A DNA stretch of 42,635 nucleotides from Gemmatimonadota bacterium (GCA_022561145.1 JADFRS010000012.1:1-42635), one strand, 5' to 3'; positions 27,558-37,779 are shown, counted from the first letter of the stretch. Program-made: numbers and translations. Notes: generated from the sequence alone by a model not told the origin.

Positions 27558-29219
27558 TCAGCGAAGACGATGGGTAGGCCGGATTCCGCGAGCGTGCCGT
27601 AGTGGGTTTTCGAGCAGGTGCGTCGGTATGAAGAAGACCAAGACGAACATTATCAGAGAGGCCAGGAGCCCACCCGCGAGGATCCACCAATTGTTGATGG
27701 CAATGAAAAGAATCGAAGAGATCACCGCCGTGGCGGAGGCGAAGATGCTCAGGAGCAGCCGGCGCGCCTGCAGATGGAGAAAACGCTCTTGGCCCTGGAT
27801 GTCACGGGGGTGTACGCGCACCCGCAACTCCTCGCGCTCGGCCCGGCTGAGCAGATCGACCACCGTGCGCAGAGTGGTCTGGATGTCGCTCAGCACGTCT
27901 TTGGCCACCGCCACCGGCTCGCGAGCCGCGGTCTTGGCGATCTGGAACTTGTAGTCACCGACCACTCGTCTCAACAAGCCCAGGCCATCGAAGCTGCGGT
28001 CGTAGCTGATTCCGAGGCCCTCGATAAGTGCCGAGGCGCGGAAAAAATACACGAGCTCTTGCGGCAGCATGAGCGGCCAGGTGTAGAACGTATCGAAGAG
28101 CTCTTGAACGATCTCCTGAATCCGGTCCCGATTCGAGGTCTTCACGCGCTCCATGATCCGCATGATCTCGGTTGCCGCATCTCGGATTTCGCCCCTGGAC
28201 ACCTCCGGCGACACCATGCCCAGCTTGTACATGCCGTTGATCATGCCGTCCAGGTTCTGTGCCTCAACGGTGAGCGCCATACCCAGGATCGCCTCACGCG
28301 TCCAACGGGGGACGTCGAGGACCATGCCCCAGTCGAGGACCACGATGGTGCCGTCGTCCTGGACGAGGAGGTTGCCGGGATGCGGGTCGGCGTGCAGGAA
28401 GCCGTCCACCATCATCATGCGTAGGTAGAGGCCCGTCAGGTTTTCCATGAAGCTGTTGAAGTTCAGGCGCCCCGAGTCGAAGTGGTCGTGGAGCTGGTCT
28501 ACCTTGGTGCCCGCACAGTGCTCCATCACGATGACGCGACGGCGGGTGAACGCCTCGAATACATTGGGCGCGCGCACGGAAGGATCGTCACGGAAATGCT
28601 GCTGGAAGCGTGCGATGTTGTCGGCTTCCATCCGGAAGTCCATCTCCTCGCGCACCTTGTGCGAGAACTCCCGCACCACGTTGGTCAGCGCCTGTACGTG
28701 GTGGTTGGGGAAGAGGATGTTGAGCCAGTACAGCATTCCAAACGAGATGTCGAGATCCAGCGCCACGATCTCCTCGACATTTGGTCGCAGCACCTTCACC
28801 ACCACGTCTTGCCCTCCCACAACCGCCCGATGGACCTGCCCGAGGCTGGCCGCCGCGAGTGGCTGGCGGTCGAAACTATCGAAAGCTTCGTCCACCTTGC
28901 GCCCAAGCTCTTCCTCGATCACGCGTATGATGCTTTCGGACGAATCGGGGGGAACCTGATCATGTAGCGTGCTGATGGCGGACAGGTAGGGTTCAGGAAA
29001 AATGTCGGCGCGGGCGCTCAGGAGCTGGGCAAGCTTGATGAACGTGGGCCCCAGGCTCGCCACGGCAGCCACCAACCGCTGGGCCCTGCGGTCGTGGGAC
29101 TGCGGCGTGCGTTTGGCGGGTCCGCCGAGCACCACCCATCGCTTGCGATCCCGCAAGAAAGCCAGCACGAAAGGGCCCATGCACAGGACGATCTTGAAGC
29201 CGCGGGCGATACGCTTCAT
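27558..29219 (-). CDS. ABC1/UbiB-family atypical kinase
   Basis: This 553-residue protein of the UbiB/ADCK family has two C-terminal membrane helices (about 495-535). The family supports quinone synthesis or membrane-lipid homeostasis with an atypical kinase or ATPase fold. Visible elements are the alanine-rich loop PLAAASLGQVHRA, the nucleotide-binding lysine in DVVVKVLRPN, REEMDFRMEADN, HADPHPGNLLVQDDG and the metal-binding VLDWGM. The diagnostic KxGQ motif reads K62-L-A-Q65 here, with alanine replacing the invariant glycine. The start at 29219 is close to the mgtE stop, and the next gene follows after 64 bases. Whether it acts on ubiquinone, menaquinone or lipids is not decidable from the sequence. 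Confidence 0.9.
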   Translation of the reverse strand: MKRIARGFKIVLCMGPFVLAFLRDRKRWVVLGGPAKRTPQSHDRRAQRLVAAVASLGPTFIKLAQLLSARADIFPEPYLSAISTLHDQVPPDSSESIIRVIEEELGRKVDEAFDSFDRQPLAAASLGQVHRAVVGGQDVVVKVLRPNVEEIVALDLDISFGMLYWLNILFPNHHVQALTNVVREFSHKVREEMDFRMEADNIARFQQHFRDDPSVRAPNVFEAFTRRRVIVMEHCAGTKVDQLHDHFDSGRLNFNSFMENLTGLYLRMMMVDGFLHADPHPGNLLVQDDGTIVVLDWGMVLDVPRWTREAILGMALTVEAQNLDGMINGMYKLGMVSPEVSRGEIRDAATEIMRIMERVKTSNRDRIQEIVQELFDTFYTWPLMLPQELVYFFRASALIEGLGISYDRSFDGLGLLRRVVGDYKFQIAKTAAREPVAVAKDVLSDIQTTLRTVVDLLSRAEREELRVRVHPRDIQGQERFLHLQARRLLLSIFASATAVISSILFIAINNWWILAGGLLASLIMFVLVFFIPTHLLENPLRHARGIRPTHRLR

Positions 29220-29235
29220 GGGCCTCGCCGCAAGG

Positions 29236-30600
29236 TCATACCAGGAGGAACGCCGAGGCCAGACTGAGAAGGAGGAAGAACCCCACCAGGTCCGTCAGCG
29301 TCGTGAGGAACACGGACGATGCCACCGCCGGATCAGCCCCCATTCGCTCGAGCACGGTCGGAATGAAGGCTCCCGCGAAGCCCGCCACGACAATGTTCCC
29401 CCACATGGCGAAGAGCACGATCCATCCGAGAACCGGCTCGCCGAGAAACAGGCCGGCACCCAGGCCAATCACCGCCGCGACCACTGCACCGTTGACGAGA
29501 GCGACCAGGAGCTCCTTGGTCACCACGTGCCGCTTCTTCTCGAGCGGTCCGCCAGAGGTCGCGATCCGCCTCACGGTCACAGCAAGAGCCTGCGTTCCCG
29601 CGTTGCCGCCCAGGCCCGCGATCAACGGCATGATCACGGCCAGCTGCCAGATTTGATCCACGAGGTCCTCAAAGACCACGATCACGGAGACCGCCACCGA
29701 AAGCGTGAGCGAGTGCAACAGTAGCCAGGGGAGCCGATTCCGCACGGCCTCCAACCAGGTGCCGGTCAGTTCCTCCTCGTCGGATCCGCCCGAAAAAAGG
29801 AGCAAATCCTCGGTCTGCTCAGCCTCGATGACATCGATGACGTCATCGAAAGTGATGCGTCCAAGCAGAACTCCGTCGCCATCGACCACCGGAATGGACG
29901 CCAGGTTGTACCGGGTTATCCGCCGTCCAACCTCCTCCTGGTCTTCGTCGGGCACGACCGATGCCACCGTCGGCCGCACGAGCTGTTCGACCGTCTCGGC
30001 GGGATCCGCCAGGATCAGGTCGGCCAAGCGGACCGTACCTTGAAGACGCTCGTCCGCATCCACCACGAATACGAAGTAGAACTCCCCCACCTCCCGGCCC
30101 TGGGCCCTAACCTGCTCGATGGCCTGCCCGGCGGTCAGGTGGGCCTCTACGGACACCAACGCCGTGGTCATCAGCCCACCGGCGCTCTCCTCGTCGTATT
30201 GGAGCAGCCCCCGTAGCTCACCGGCCTCTTCCACGGGGAGTTCGGCGAGAATCCGGTCCTGGTCCTCAGGCTCGAGCTCGGCGATCAGGTCGGCCGCGTC
30301 GTCGTCGGCCAACTCCTGAATCAGCTCTGCGCTCTCCTCAGGGGCGAGCGCAACAAGCAAATCCGCAGCCTCGTCACCCTCCTCCATTTCAGCTAGCGCC
30401 TCGGAAGCCAGCCCCGACGGGAGCGCCCTGACCAGCGCGACCCGCATCTCGTCGGTCCGGAGAGACTCGACGACGTCTGCGACGTCACTCGCGTGCAGAT
30501 CCTCCACCGCAGATTCGAGAGCGGCGATGTCGCCGGCATCGATCAACTCCGCCAGCCGCTCGACCAGCGTCGGATCTTCCTGAGGTGAGTGTGTGGTCAT
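29236..30600 (-). CDS. mgtE: Magnesium transporter MgtE
   Basis: This 454-residue Mg2+ channel-transporter has an N-terminal helical superhelix rich in acidic residues (ADDDAADLIAELEPEDQDRI, about 90-125), which senses Mg2+. Two CBS domains follow (about 140-260, including LASIPVVDGDGVLLGRITFDD), then five membrane helices with the pore signature PLIAGLGGNAGTQALAV. The conserved aspartate in TTLTDLVGFF is also present. Length equals the family norm. The ATG at 30600 is chosen because the upstream open frame lies in ybeY. It lies 19 bases after ybeY, so it belongs to the aspS-phoH-pgpH-ybeY transcript. In many bacteria this place is taken by a CorC-type ion transporter, so another Mg2+ protein here is notable. 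Confidence 0.95.
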   Translation of the reverse strand: MTTHSPQEDPTLVERLAELIDAGDIAALESAVEDLHASDVADVVESLRTDEMRVALVRALPSGLASEALAEMEEGDEAADLLVALAPEESAELIQELADDDAADLIAELEPEDQDRILAELPVEEAGELRGLLQYDEESAGGLMTTALVSVEAHLTAGQAIEQVRAQGREVGEFYFVFVVDADERLQGTVRLADLILADPAETVEQLVRPTVASVVPDEDQEEVGRRITRYNLASIPVVDGDGVLLGRITFDDVIDVIEAEQTEDLLLFSGGSDEEELTGTWLEAVRNRLPWLLLHSLTLSVAVSVIVVFEDLVDQIWQLAVIMPLIAGLGGNAGTQALAVTVRRIATSGGPLEKKRHVVTKELLVALVNGAVVAAVIGLGAGLFLGEPVLGWIVLFAMWGNIVVAGFAGAFIPTVLERMGADPAVASSVFLTTLTDLVGFFLLLSLASAFLLV

Positions 30601-30619
30601 GGCCCGGAGTGTGGGATCT

Positions 30620-31057
30620 TCACGACGTGGCGTCCAGTAGGGTCCCCAGGAGTGACTCCTGCACCCTGTACATCTCGCTCTGCTCGCGGGCGGCGCCGTC
30701 GTCGTGGTCGTGCCCGAGTACGTGGAGGACCCCGTGAATGGTGAGCCGCGCCAGCTCCTCCCGAAGTGGAATGCCCCGCTCCTCGGCCTGCGCCACGGCA
30801 CGCCCGTAACCCACGTAGACGTCGCCCAGAACGGGCTCCCCGGCCTCGTGAAGCGCAAAGGCGATCACGTCGGTAGGCCCTTCCCTGCTCAGATACTTGG
30901 TGTTGAGACCGGCGATGTCCGCGTCGGACTGCAGCGTTACGGAGAGCTCGGCATCCTCGATGGTCTCCCGCTCGAACACCAGGCCGACCGCCCGGCGCAG
31001 TAGCGCCTCGGGTGCATCGGGCCAGCTGGCCACATTCACGTGGATGGTCAGGCCCAT
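30620..31057 (-). CDS. ybeY: Endoribonuclease YbeY
   Basis: This 145-residue metal-dependent RNase acts in 16S rRNA 3' maturation and ribosome quality control. The zinc motif H3xH5xH is complete as H108-x3-H112-x5-H118 (IHGVLHVLGHDHDD). The upstream segments LNTKYLSREGPTDVIAFAL and LGDVYVGYGRAV are conserved in the family. The ATG at 31057 starts the conserved region directly, and the longer frame upstream is not conserved-looking. It lies 25 bases after the pgpH stop, the usual gene order phoH-pgpH-ybeY. Confidence 0.96.
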   Translation of the reverse strand: MGLTIHVNVASWPDAPEALLRRAVGLVFERETIEDAELSVTLQSDADIAGLNTKYLSREGPTDVIAFALHEAGEPVLGDVYVGYGRAVAQAEERGIPLREELARLTIHGVLHVLGHDHDDGAAREQSEMYRVQESLLGTLLDATS

Positions 31058-31082
31058 GGCACTGGTCGTAGAACCCCGACGG

Positions 31083-33326
31083 TCAGGCGTCGCCCACGCC
31101 CTGGGCGTCGGGCGAGGCGGCGTCTGTGAGATGCTTCGTGGTCGGGTAGTCGATGCGATGATGGTGGATCCCACCCAACACCTTCGCAAACTGGTACTTG
31201 AGTTGCGTGATCTCCTGCAGCGTGAGGGGCGCCTCGTCCAGTTGGCCATCATTCACCTTGCCCGCAACAATGTTGTCGATCAAGTCACGTAGCCGCTCGG
31301 GTGTGGGGTCCTGAAGAACTCGTGTGGCGGACTCCACCGAGTCGGCCAGCATGGCGATGGCCGTCTCCCTGGTCTGTGGTCGAGGGCCCGGATAGCGGAA
31401 GTCCTCCTCGAGGATTTCGCCGTCGGGCTCTTCCTCCTTGGCGCGGTCGTAGAAGTAGGCGATCAACTGCGTGCCGTGATGCTGCGTGATGAAATCGGCG
31501 ATCAGGTCCGGCACGCCTCCCTCTTTGGCGAGACGATGCCCTTCCGTCACGTGCTCGCGAACGATGCTGGCGGACGTGTGCGCCTTGAGCTTGTCGTGAG
31601 GGTTCCGGCCGGGCGACTGGTTCTCCACGAAGTAGTGCGGCTTGACCATCTTGCCGATGTCGTGGTAGTAGAGGCCCACCCTACACAGCAGTCCGTGCGC
31701 CCCGATGGAATTTGCAGCCATCTCGCCGAGGTTGGCGACGTTGATCGTGTGCGCGTAGCTGCCCGGTGCCTCCAGGGCGAGCCGTTGTAGCAACGCCCGG
31801 TTCGGGTCGGCCCACTCCAGAAGCGTTTGGTCGGTCGTGATTCCCGAGAACCACTCGAAGACGGGTATGAACCCCATCGCGATCATGCCGGAGAACATGG
31901 CGTTCGCGCCGGCCCACAGGATGGAGATGCCCATCTCCTTGGCGCTGTGCCCACCGACCAGCCCCAGCGCCACGATCACCCCAGTGTACGCCAGGGTGAT
32001 GATCGCAATGAAGACCCAGGTCTGTGCCCTTCTACGCACCGCGCGTACGCTCATGGCCGCCGCGGCCGCTCCCACAGCCGTCGGGTACAGAACGTCGGGT
32101 CCCTGGAGCTCGGGAAGCGTGGCCGTAATGAGCGCCAGCACCAGTCCCAACACCAGTGCCATACGGCTGTCCCACAGGACCGCGACGGCCAGCGCGACGA
32201 GCGCGACCGGCAGGGCTTCAGTGGGAAGGTTGACGCTGGTGGCGATGATCCGAGCCGCGCCGAAGTAGGTCATGACCAACATCGCCTGAAGCAACAACCA
32301 CCTATAGTTCTCGTAGACCTCCGGCCGGAAGAAGAACACGAGGGCCCCGTATACGCCGAGCAACATCAGCGCGAGCGTAACAGCACCAGCCATGGCGCCG
32401 AACCGAAGGCCGGCTTCCGCCCTCCGCCCCTGGTCCACGAGCACGGCGGCATGCGCGTTCAGAACTTCCAGGTCCTGCGCCCGCAGCACCTCACCGGCCC
32501 GCACCAGAATCTGCCCGGGCACGAAGGACGCCTTGAACCGTGGCACAGCCTCCCGAACCGCATCGCGGTCCCCCGCCGTCGCGGGCTCGTTGAGGACGTA
32601 GGTGAACTCGGTGTGCGAGATGATGATGAGACGCAGCAGTCCGATGAGGTCGGGGTTGGCTGAACTCAACAGGTTGACGGCCCGATCGTAGAATTCGGAG
32701 CTCGTGAGAATATCGCCACGCGGCACCTGGCGACGCTCGGCACCCGGATCCCGAATGTTCACGTTGTCGGCCGTGAGCGCCTGGGCCTGCGTGGCATCGA
32801 CCACCCCGGGTGCCAAGAGCTCCCGGATCGCGCGCAACGCCGTTGCCCTCAGACGTCGGCGCTCATCATCGTTCAGGAGCAGCGCCACCTGCGCCTGGCT
32901 GGCCGGCACGGAGACGCTCTGAAGCACACTCCGGACTGCCGCGGAGTCCTGACCTGCGGCGAGCGTGTCGAGCCGCTCGAAGAACAGCGTGAGCCGGGCT
33001 GAAACCGAATCGGCCACGTCCGGCCGGTGGTCCAACGTCGGGGGCACACCTGCAGCCGCGTCGTCCCGCTCGCGTCCGAGTTCCTCACGGCTCTTGGGAA
33101 CCCTGAACCGAACCTGGGCGTGCTGGTCCACGGGCACCACGTCGCCCAAGGCCAATCCGACGTCCGCGGGACGCCCCATGGGCGGGAAAAGCAGCGTGAT
33201 CGCCACCGCGAGGGCAACCAGCAGTAGGAACCGAGCGCCGTGATACACCACCCCATCGGGCCACACCGGCCTCGCCTCGGCCCGTGATTCGGGCAACTGC
33301 GCCGTGCCTCGACCGTCTTGGGTCAC
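31083..33326 (-). CDS. 7TM HD-domain phosphohydrolase, PgpH type
   Basis: This 747-residue membrane protein of the PgpH class degrades the second messenger cyclic-di-AMP in Firmicutes. The layout is one N-terminal helix (31-49), a large extracytoplasmic 7TMR-HDED domain (about 52-305), six to seven membrane helices (310-490) and a C-terminal cytosolic HD domain. The HD metal residues are H526 (SYAHTINVANL), H555-D556 (YYHDIGKM), H616-H617 (ITQHHGT) and D662 (LADSVESA). The gene overlaps the phoH stop by 4 bases. No diadenylate cyclase is in the window, so c-di-AMP as substrate is inferred from the family. Confidence 0.94.
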   Translation of the reverse strand: MTQDGRGTAQLPESRAEARPVWPDGVVYHGARFLLLVALAVAITLLFPPMGRPADVGLALGDVVPVDQHAQVRFRVPKSREELGRERDDAAAGVPPTLDHRPDVADSVSARLTLFFERLDTLAAGQDSAAVRSVLQSVSVPASQAQVALLLNDDERRRLRATALRAIRELLAPGVVDATQAQALTADNVNIRDPGAERRQVPRGDILTSSEFYDRAVNLLSSANPDLIGLLRLIIISHTEFTYVLNEPATAGDRDAVREAVPRFKASFVPGQILVRAGEVLRAQDLEVLNAHAAVLVDQGRRAEAGLRFGAMAGAVTLALMLLGVYGALVFFFRPEVYENYRWLLLQAMLVMTYFGAARIIATSVNLPTEALPVALVALAVAVLWDSRMALVLGLVLALITATLPELQGPDVLYPTAVGAAAAAMSVRAVRRRAQTWVFIAIITLAYTGVIVALGLVGGHSAKEMGISILWAGANAMFSGMIAMGFIPVFEWFSGITTDQTLLEWADPNRALLQRLALEAPGSYAHTINVANLGEMAANSIGAHGLLCRVGLYYHDIGKMVKPHYFVENQSPGRNPHDKLKAHTSASIVREHVTEGHRLAKEGGVPDLIADFITQHHGTQLIAYFYDRAKEEEPDGEILEEDFRYPGPRPQTRETAIAMLADSVESATRVLQDPTPERLRDLIDNIVAGKVNDGQLDEAPLTLQEITQLKYQFAKVLGGIHHHRIDYPTTKHLTDAASPDAQGVGDA

Positions 33327-34306
33327 TCGCCGCCCTCATCGGTGGAGGCCGCGTAGGCCCTGATGATGTCCTTCACCAGTCGATGTCGGACCACGTCCAC
33401 GTCCGTCAGGTAGATGAACTCGATTCCGTCGATTCCTTTCAGGATGTCTTCCACCTCCAAGAGTCCCGAATCGCTCCGCCGCGGAAGGTCGATCTGGGTC
33501 TTGTCACCCGTGATGACCACTTGTGAGTTCAGGCCCAACCGCGTGAGGAACATCTTCATCTGAGCTGTCGTGGAGTTCTGCGCCTCGTCCAGAATCACGA
33601 ACGCGTCGGAGAGGGTGCGGCCCCGCATGTATGCGAGCGGGGCGATCTCGACAGTGCGATCCTCCAGGGCCCGCCGCACTCGGTCGGCCGGGATCATATC
33701 CTCGAGAGCATCGTAAAGCGGCCGTAAGTAGGGGTCCACCTTTTCCTGTATGTCCCCCGGCAGAAATCCGAGGCTCTCACCGGCCTCCACGGCCGGGCGG
33801 ACGAGGATGATCCGCTTGACCTGCTTCTTGTACAGTGCGTCCAGGGCTGCGGCCACCGCCAGATAGGTCTTGCCCGTCCCCGCCGGACCGATCCCTATCA
33901 CGATGTCCTGGTCAAGAATCGCCTGCAGGTACTTCCGCTGACCCTCGGACCGCGGAGTAATCACCTTGCGCGTCCCCGGCAGGGCGACCCGGATCTCCTC
34001 CCCCGGTGGTACGATTATGGTCTCGCCTCCGGACCCGAACTCCTCCACGAAGCGGCCAATGTCGTTGACGTCGAACGGTACCCTGAGACGCGACAATTCG
34101 ATGACGTGCCGTGTAACCGGAACGGCGGCCTCCACCGCCTCCAGGTCCCCTGAGAGAATCAGGTGGTCCCCCCGCAGAACGACACGCACTCCGAAGGTTT
34201 GCGACAATTTTTGGAGGTTCGCGTCGTTCACTCCGGTCAGCAGAAGGGGGTCGATCCCATCCGCATCCAGCCGATGCTCTATGGCCGCGTTCTGTCCGTT
34301 ACCCAT
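33323..34306 (-). CDS. PhoH-like ATPase
   Basis: This 327-residue cytosolic P-loop protein of the PhoH (PhoL/YbeZ) family is often encoded next to ybeY and is thought to act with it in RNA metabolism. An N-terminal KH-like region (about 20-110) precedes the ATPase domain. That domain has Walker A GPAGTGKT (140-147), Walker [14 protein letters not shown], then [19 protein letters not shown] and [12 protein letters not shown] near the end. The start ATG at 34306 lies in the tail of aspS (8-base overlap). The longer frame upstream is not conserved. Its stop overlaps the pgpH start (ATGA), implying coupled translation. Confidence 0.95.
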   Translation of the reverse strand: MGNGQNAAIEHRLDADGIDPLLLTGVNDANLQKLSQTFGVRVVLRGDHLILSGDLEAVEAAVPVTRHVIELSRLRVPFDVNDIGRFVEEFGSGGETIIVPPGEEIRVALPGTRKVITPRSEGQRKYLQAILDQDIVIGIGPAGTGKTYLAVAAALDALYKKQVKRIILVRPAVEAGESLGFLPGDIQEKVDPYLRPLYDALEDMIPADRVRRALEDRTVEIAPLAYMRGRTLSDAFVILDEAQNSTTAQMKMFLTRLGLNSQVVITGDKTQIDLPRRSDSGLLEVEDILKGIDGIEFIYLTDVDVVRHRLVKDIIRAYAASTDEGGE

Positions 34307-36095
34307 CTTGCTCGCCCTCGCCAACGATGCGGAGCCCCAACTCGGCCAGCTCCTGTTCACTCACGTGCACCGGTGCCCCCTCGAAGAGGGCCCGCGCGGC
34401 CGTCGTCTTCGGGAACGCCACCACGTCACGCAAGCTCTTGGAGCCCGAAAAGAGCATCACTATCCTGTCCATCCCGAGCGCCATGCCCCCGTGCGGTGGC
34501 GCGCCGGACTCCAATGCGGTGAGCAGGAAGCCGAACTTGAGCTCGATCTCGGGGTCGCTGAGCCCGAGGAGCCTGAGAATCTTGCGCTGCGCGTTCGAGT
34601 CGTGGTTCCTGATGCCGCCCGAACCGAGCTCTACCCCGTTGTACACGAGATCGTACGACTGTGCCCGGGCCCGGGCCGGATCCGTGTCCAGCAGATCGGC
34701 GTCCTCGGGGTGGACATGCACAAACGGGTGATGGCTGGCCGTCAGCACGCCGTCGGACTCGTCGAACATCGGGAAGTCGGTGACCCACAGCCACGCGCAC
34801 GCGGTTGTCGGTTCCAACTCCAACTGGGAGGCCGCGGCCAAGCGCGTCACCCCCAACGCAGGCGACGTCACCGCGTCCGAGCCCGCCGCGACCAGAACCA
34901 GGTCACCCGCGGCCATGCCCAATGCGTCGTAATCACCCTCCGCCATGAATCTCGACAGCGGGCCCGAACCCCCGCCGTCGCTCCTCTTCGTCCACAGGAG
35001 CCCCGGCGCACCTGCCTCCTTCGCCTCTGCTTCGATCGCCTCGATCTGTTTCCTGGAGAGGCTCGCACCGCCATGCAGGAGCAGCCCGCGGATACGTCCA
35101 CCGTCCGAGACAACACTCTGTAGCAGGCCGAACTCGAGGCCTCCGAGGGTCGCCGTCCAATCCTGGATCTCGAGGCCGCACCGGAGGTCTGGACGGTCTG
35201 TGCCATATCGCTCCAGGGCCTCCGCATGGGACATCCGCAGAAACGGTGTCGGCGCCTCCACCGAATCCGACACATCGGCCATGGAGGCCATGACACGCTC
35301 CATCCACCCGAACACGTCCTCCGGCGCCACGAACGAAGCCTCGACGTCGATCTGGGTGAACTCGGGCTGCCGGTCCGCGCGCAGATCCTCGTCCCTGAAG
35401 CAGCGCGCAATCTGGAAATAGCGGTCGAACCCCGCGGCCATGAGGATCTGCTTGTAAATTTGTGGGCTCTGTGGCAGGGCGTAGAACTGGCCCGGATGCA
35501 GCCGGCTCGGCACCAAGAAGTCGCGGGCGCCCTCGGGGGTCGGCTTGGTGAGAATGGGCGTCTCCACCTCGATGAAGCCCAGGCCATCCAATTCGCGGCG
35601 CGCCGCCATGATGAGCCTGTGCCGCAACACCAGGTTGTCCTGAAGTTCGCTGCGCCTCAGATCCAGAACACGGTGGCGAAGTCGTAGCTCCTCCGCGGGG
35701 AGCTTGTCCTCGGGCCCCAGGTATACGGGAATCTCCGGGGTACGGGCTTCGTTCAGAACCTCAACCTTGGTCGCCTGGAGCTCCACTTCCCCCGTGGCCA
35801 TCTCAGGATTGCGTTTACCGGCCGGCCGCAGCTTCACCACACCCTCCACCGACACCACGGTCTCGCTGCCCAGCCCATGTGCACGCGACAGGGAATCGGA
35901 CTCCGTCCATTCGGGTCCCAACGAGATCTGGAGAAGGCCAGAACGATCGCGGAGGTCCCAGAAGATCAATCCCCCGAGGTCTCTGCGCCGGTGGATCCAG
36001 CCAACCAAACGCATGCTCTCGTTCTCGTTGGTGGCGGTGACGCCACCCAGCATCCTAGAGCGCAGGGCGGTGCCTTGGAGGTCGAGGTCTAGCAT
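34299..36095 (-). CDS. aspS: Aspartyl-tRNA synthetase
   Basis: This 598-residue class II synthetase of the bacterial type charges tRNA with aspartate. An N-terminal OB-fold anticodon-binding domain (about 15-115, with [20 protein letters not shown]) is followed by the catalytic core. The core has the flipping loop QSPQIYKQ, motif 2 [18 protein letters not shown], the bacterial GAD insertion (about 290-420) and motif 3 [14 protein letters not shown]. Length is typical of bacterial AspRS. Whether it is strictly aspartate-specific or also serves tRNA-Asn was not judged. The start at 36095 lies 25 bases after the vanZ-like gene and the stop overlaps phoH, so it heads or joins a long transcript with RNA-maturation genes. 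Confidence 0.97.
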   Translation of the reverse strand: MLDLDLQGTALRSRMLGGVTATNENESMRLVGWIHRRRDLGGLIFWDLRDRSGLLQISLGPEWTESDSLSRAHGLGSETVVSVEGVVKLRPAGKRNPEMATGEVELQATKVEVLNEARTPEIPVYLGPEDKLPAEELRLRHRVLDLRRSELQDNLVLRHRLIMAARRELDGLGFIEVETPILTKPTPEGARDFLVPSRLHPGQFYALPQSPQIYKQILMAAGFDRYFQIARCFRDEDLRADRQPEFTQIDVEASFVAPEDVFGWMERVMASMADVSDSVEAPTPFLRMSHAEALERYGTDRPDLRCGLEIQDWTATLGGLEFGLLQSVVSDGGRIRGLLLHGGASLSRKQIEAIEAEAKEAGAPGLLWTKRSDGGGSGPLSRFMAEGDYDALGMAAGDLVLVAAGSDAVTSPALGVTRLAAASQLELEPTTACAWLWVTDFPMFDESDGVLTASHHPFVHVHPEDADLLDTDPARARAQSYDLVYNGVELGSGGIRNHDSNAQRKILRLLGLSDPEIELKFGFLLTALESGAPPHGGMALGMDRIVMLFSGSKSLRDVVAFPKTTAARALFEGAPVHVSEQELAELGLRIVGEGEQDG

Positions 36096-36120
36096 CGAAC
36101 GAAACTCAGCGTATGAGAGA

Positions 36121-36492
36121 TCACGTGGAGGCGACGGCCCGCGAGTCCAGCCAGCGCGCGAAGATCACCACAAAGAGCGCATACCCTAGGATCACGCCAA
36201 CGGCGTCGGCAAACACATCGCTCATCGATGGCGTGCGGCCCGGGACAAAGCTCTGGTGAAACTCGTCCATCAAGCCGAGGGCGATGCCGAGCAGGAGGAA
36301 CGCGCCGTGGTGGTAGCGGGCCCCCCGCAGCCGTGCCCACGCAAGCGTGAATCCGAGCACCGTGTAAAGTGAAAAGTGCACGACCCAGTCGTACACGGTG
36401 ATCAACTCGATACCTGGAGGTTCCCATTCGCTCAAGAAAAAGAGGACCGCTACCCAAAAGGCAGCGGGCCCCCAAACGACGACCTGACGCAT
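36121..36492 (-). CDS. VanZ-like membrane protein
   Basis: This 123-residue membrane protein has four hydrophobic helices (about 5-20, 32-48, 60-73 and 96-114) and the VanZ-family core, with [15 protein letters not shown] followed by [20 protein letters not shown] and DAVGVILGY. The family includes the teicoplanin-resistance accessory VanZ and phosphotransbutyrylase-like proteins, but most members have no known role. The ATG at 36492 is preferred since it starts the first helix; the open frame upstream is in the divergent control region. It is the first gene of the minus-strand chain and is divergent from rlmN. Confidence 0.85.
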   Translation of the reverse strand: MRQVVVWGPAAFWVAVLFFLSEWEPPGIELITVYDWVVHFSLYTVLGFTLAWARLRGARYHHGAFLLLGIALGLMDEFHQSFVPGRTPSMSDVFADAVGVILGYALFVVIFARWLDSRAVAST

Positions 36493-36699
36493 CACTTTAC
36501 CGCGAAAATCACTGGCAGTGCTCGGTCCTCCTCCGGCTGAGCTAATGATCGGCTTAATGTTAACCTCGGCCCAACAGGGGAACAAGCGAGGCATGTGCTG
36601 CAGCGGCGGGCCCCGAAACGGTCTCACGAAGCTGGTTTTCCCTTATATTTCCTCGCGCTGGGCCCGTTTGGCCGTGCGCCTCACACCTCCTCGACGGCC

Positions 36700-37779
36700 A
36701 TGGCTAACGACACGACGCCCTCACCCGTAGACCTGCTGGGAACCGTACCCGACGAGCTGGCCGGGGCCCTCGCTGCCCACTTCCTGGCACGGGGCGAGCC
36801 GGCTTACCGAGTACAGCAGGTACTCCACTGGATCTACCAGAGCGACGCCGTCGACGTGGACGGCATGACCAACCTGCCGGAACCGGAGCGAAAAGCGCTC
36901 AGCGAAGCCTTCTCGTTGAGCGAACCCGAGGCACAGACCGTCTCGATATCCTCGGACGGGACAGTCAAGCACCTATGGAAGCTCGTCGACGGCGAGTTGA
37001 TCGAGTCGGTGTTGATACCTACGGACGACCGCCTCACGCTCTGCCTCTCGTCCCAAGCCGGGTGCGCCATGGGATGCACGTTTTGCGCCACAGGCTGGGC
37101 CGGCTTCCGGCGACAACTCAGCGCTGGAGAGATCGTCGCCCAGTACCGTGGCGCCGGGCGCTGGGCGCGCACCCACGAGATGGGCCCAATCTCAAACATC
37201 GTCTACATGGGAATGGGTGAGCCGCTCGCCAATCGCAAGGCGGTTCACGCCTCCCTCACGATTCTGAACCAAGGTTTTTCGGTCGGCGCCAGGCGCATCA
37301 CCGTCTCGACGGTCGGACTGGTACCGGGCATCCTCGAGTTGGCGGAGCGTCCGGAGCAGTTCCGGCTGGCCCTTTCTCTACATTCGCCAGAGAGCGCACT
37401 CCGCCAGGAACTCATCCCACTCGAGAAACGGTTTCCGCTGCCGGCCGTCGTGCGGGCGCTCCAGAAATTCAATGAGGCCGGTGGTAAGCGTATCACGTTC
37501 GAGTACACGATGATTCGCGGCGTGAACGACGATCTGATGCTCGCTCCAAAGCTCGCCGACCTCGCCACGTCACTTCACGCCTTCGTGAACCTCATTCCCT
37601 TCAACCCCATCCCGTTCCAGGACTGGGGGCCCAGTACGCGCGAACGCATCGCGGCCTTCCGGGAGACGCTCGAGGCGAGAGGCGTCGCTGTGGCCGTACG
37701 CCAGCCCCGGGGCCGGGACATCGACGCGGCGTGTGGACAGTTGAGGGCAACGGCGATGAAGGACGCGGACGCTTCTTGA
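36700..37779 (+). CDS. rlmN: 23S rRNA/tRNA dual-specificity adenine-C2 methyltransferase RlmN
   Basis: This 359-residue radical-SAM enzyme methylates A2503 of 23S rRNA and A37 of some tRNAs. The 4Fe-4S cluster cysteines are C122, C126 and C129 (GCAMGCTFCATG), and the methyl-carrying cysteine C345 is present in DIDAACGQL. GMGEPLANRKAV, SVGARRITVSTVGLVPGI, LALSLHSPESALRQELIP and NLIPFNPIP are family motifs. RlmN is favoured over Cfr by general look and by the housekeeping context. The start at 36700 is chosen because earlier in-frame ATGs lie in the divergent control region. A perfect 6-bp hairpin sits at its stop. Confidence 0.95.
   Translation: MANDTTPSPVDLLGTVPDELAGALAAHFLARGEPAYRVQQVLHWIYQSDAVDVDGMTNLPEPERKALSEAFSLSEPEAQTVSISSDGTVKHLWKLVDGELIESVLIPTDDRLTLCLSSQAGCAMGCTFCATGWAGFRRQLSAGEIVAQYRGAGRWARTHEMGPISNIVYMGMGEPLANRKAVHASLTILNQGFSVGARRITVSTVGLVPGILELAERPEQFRLALSLHSPESALRQELIPLEKRFPLPAVVRALQKFNEAGGKRITFEYTMIRGVNDDLMLAPKLADLATSLHAFVNLIPFNPIPFQDWGPSTRERIAAFRETLEARGVAVAVRQPRGRDIDAACGQLRATAMKDADAS

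Noticed and set aside
36500-36560. tRNA-like D-arm sequence (TTAGCTCAG on the minus strand, 36537-36545) in the vanZ-rlmN divergent region
   Set aside because: No matching acceptor stem, anticodon arm or T-arm can be built around it, so it is a chance match.
36640-36650. TATATT at 36644-36649 as a -10 box for rlmN
   Set aside because: No acceptable -35 element at 15-19 bases upstream (GTCTCA at the best spacing), so I did not list it as a promoter.
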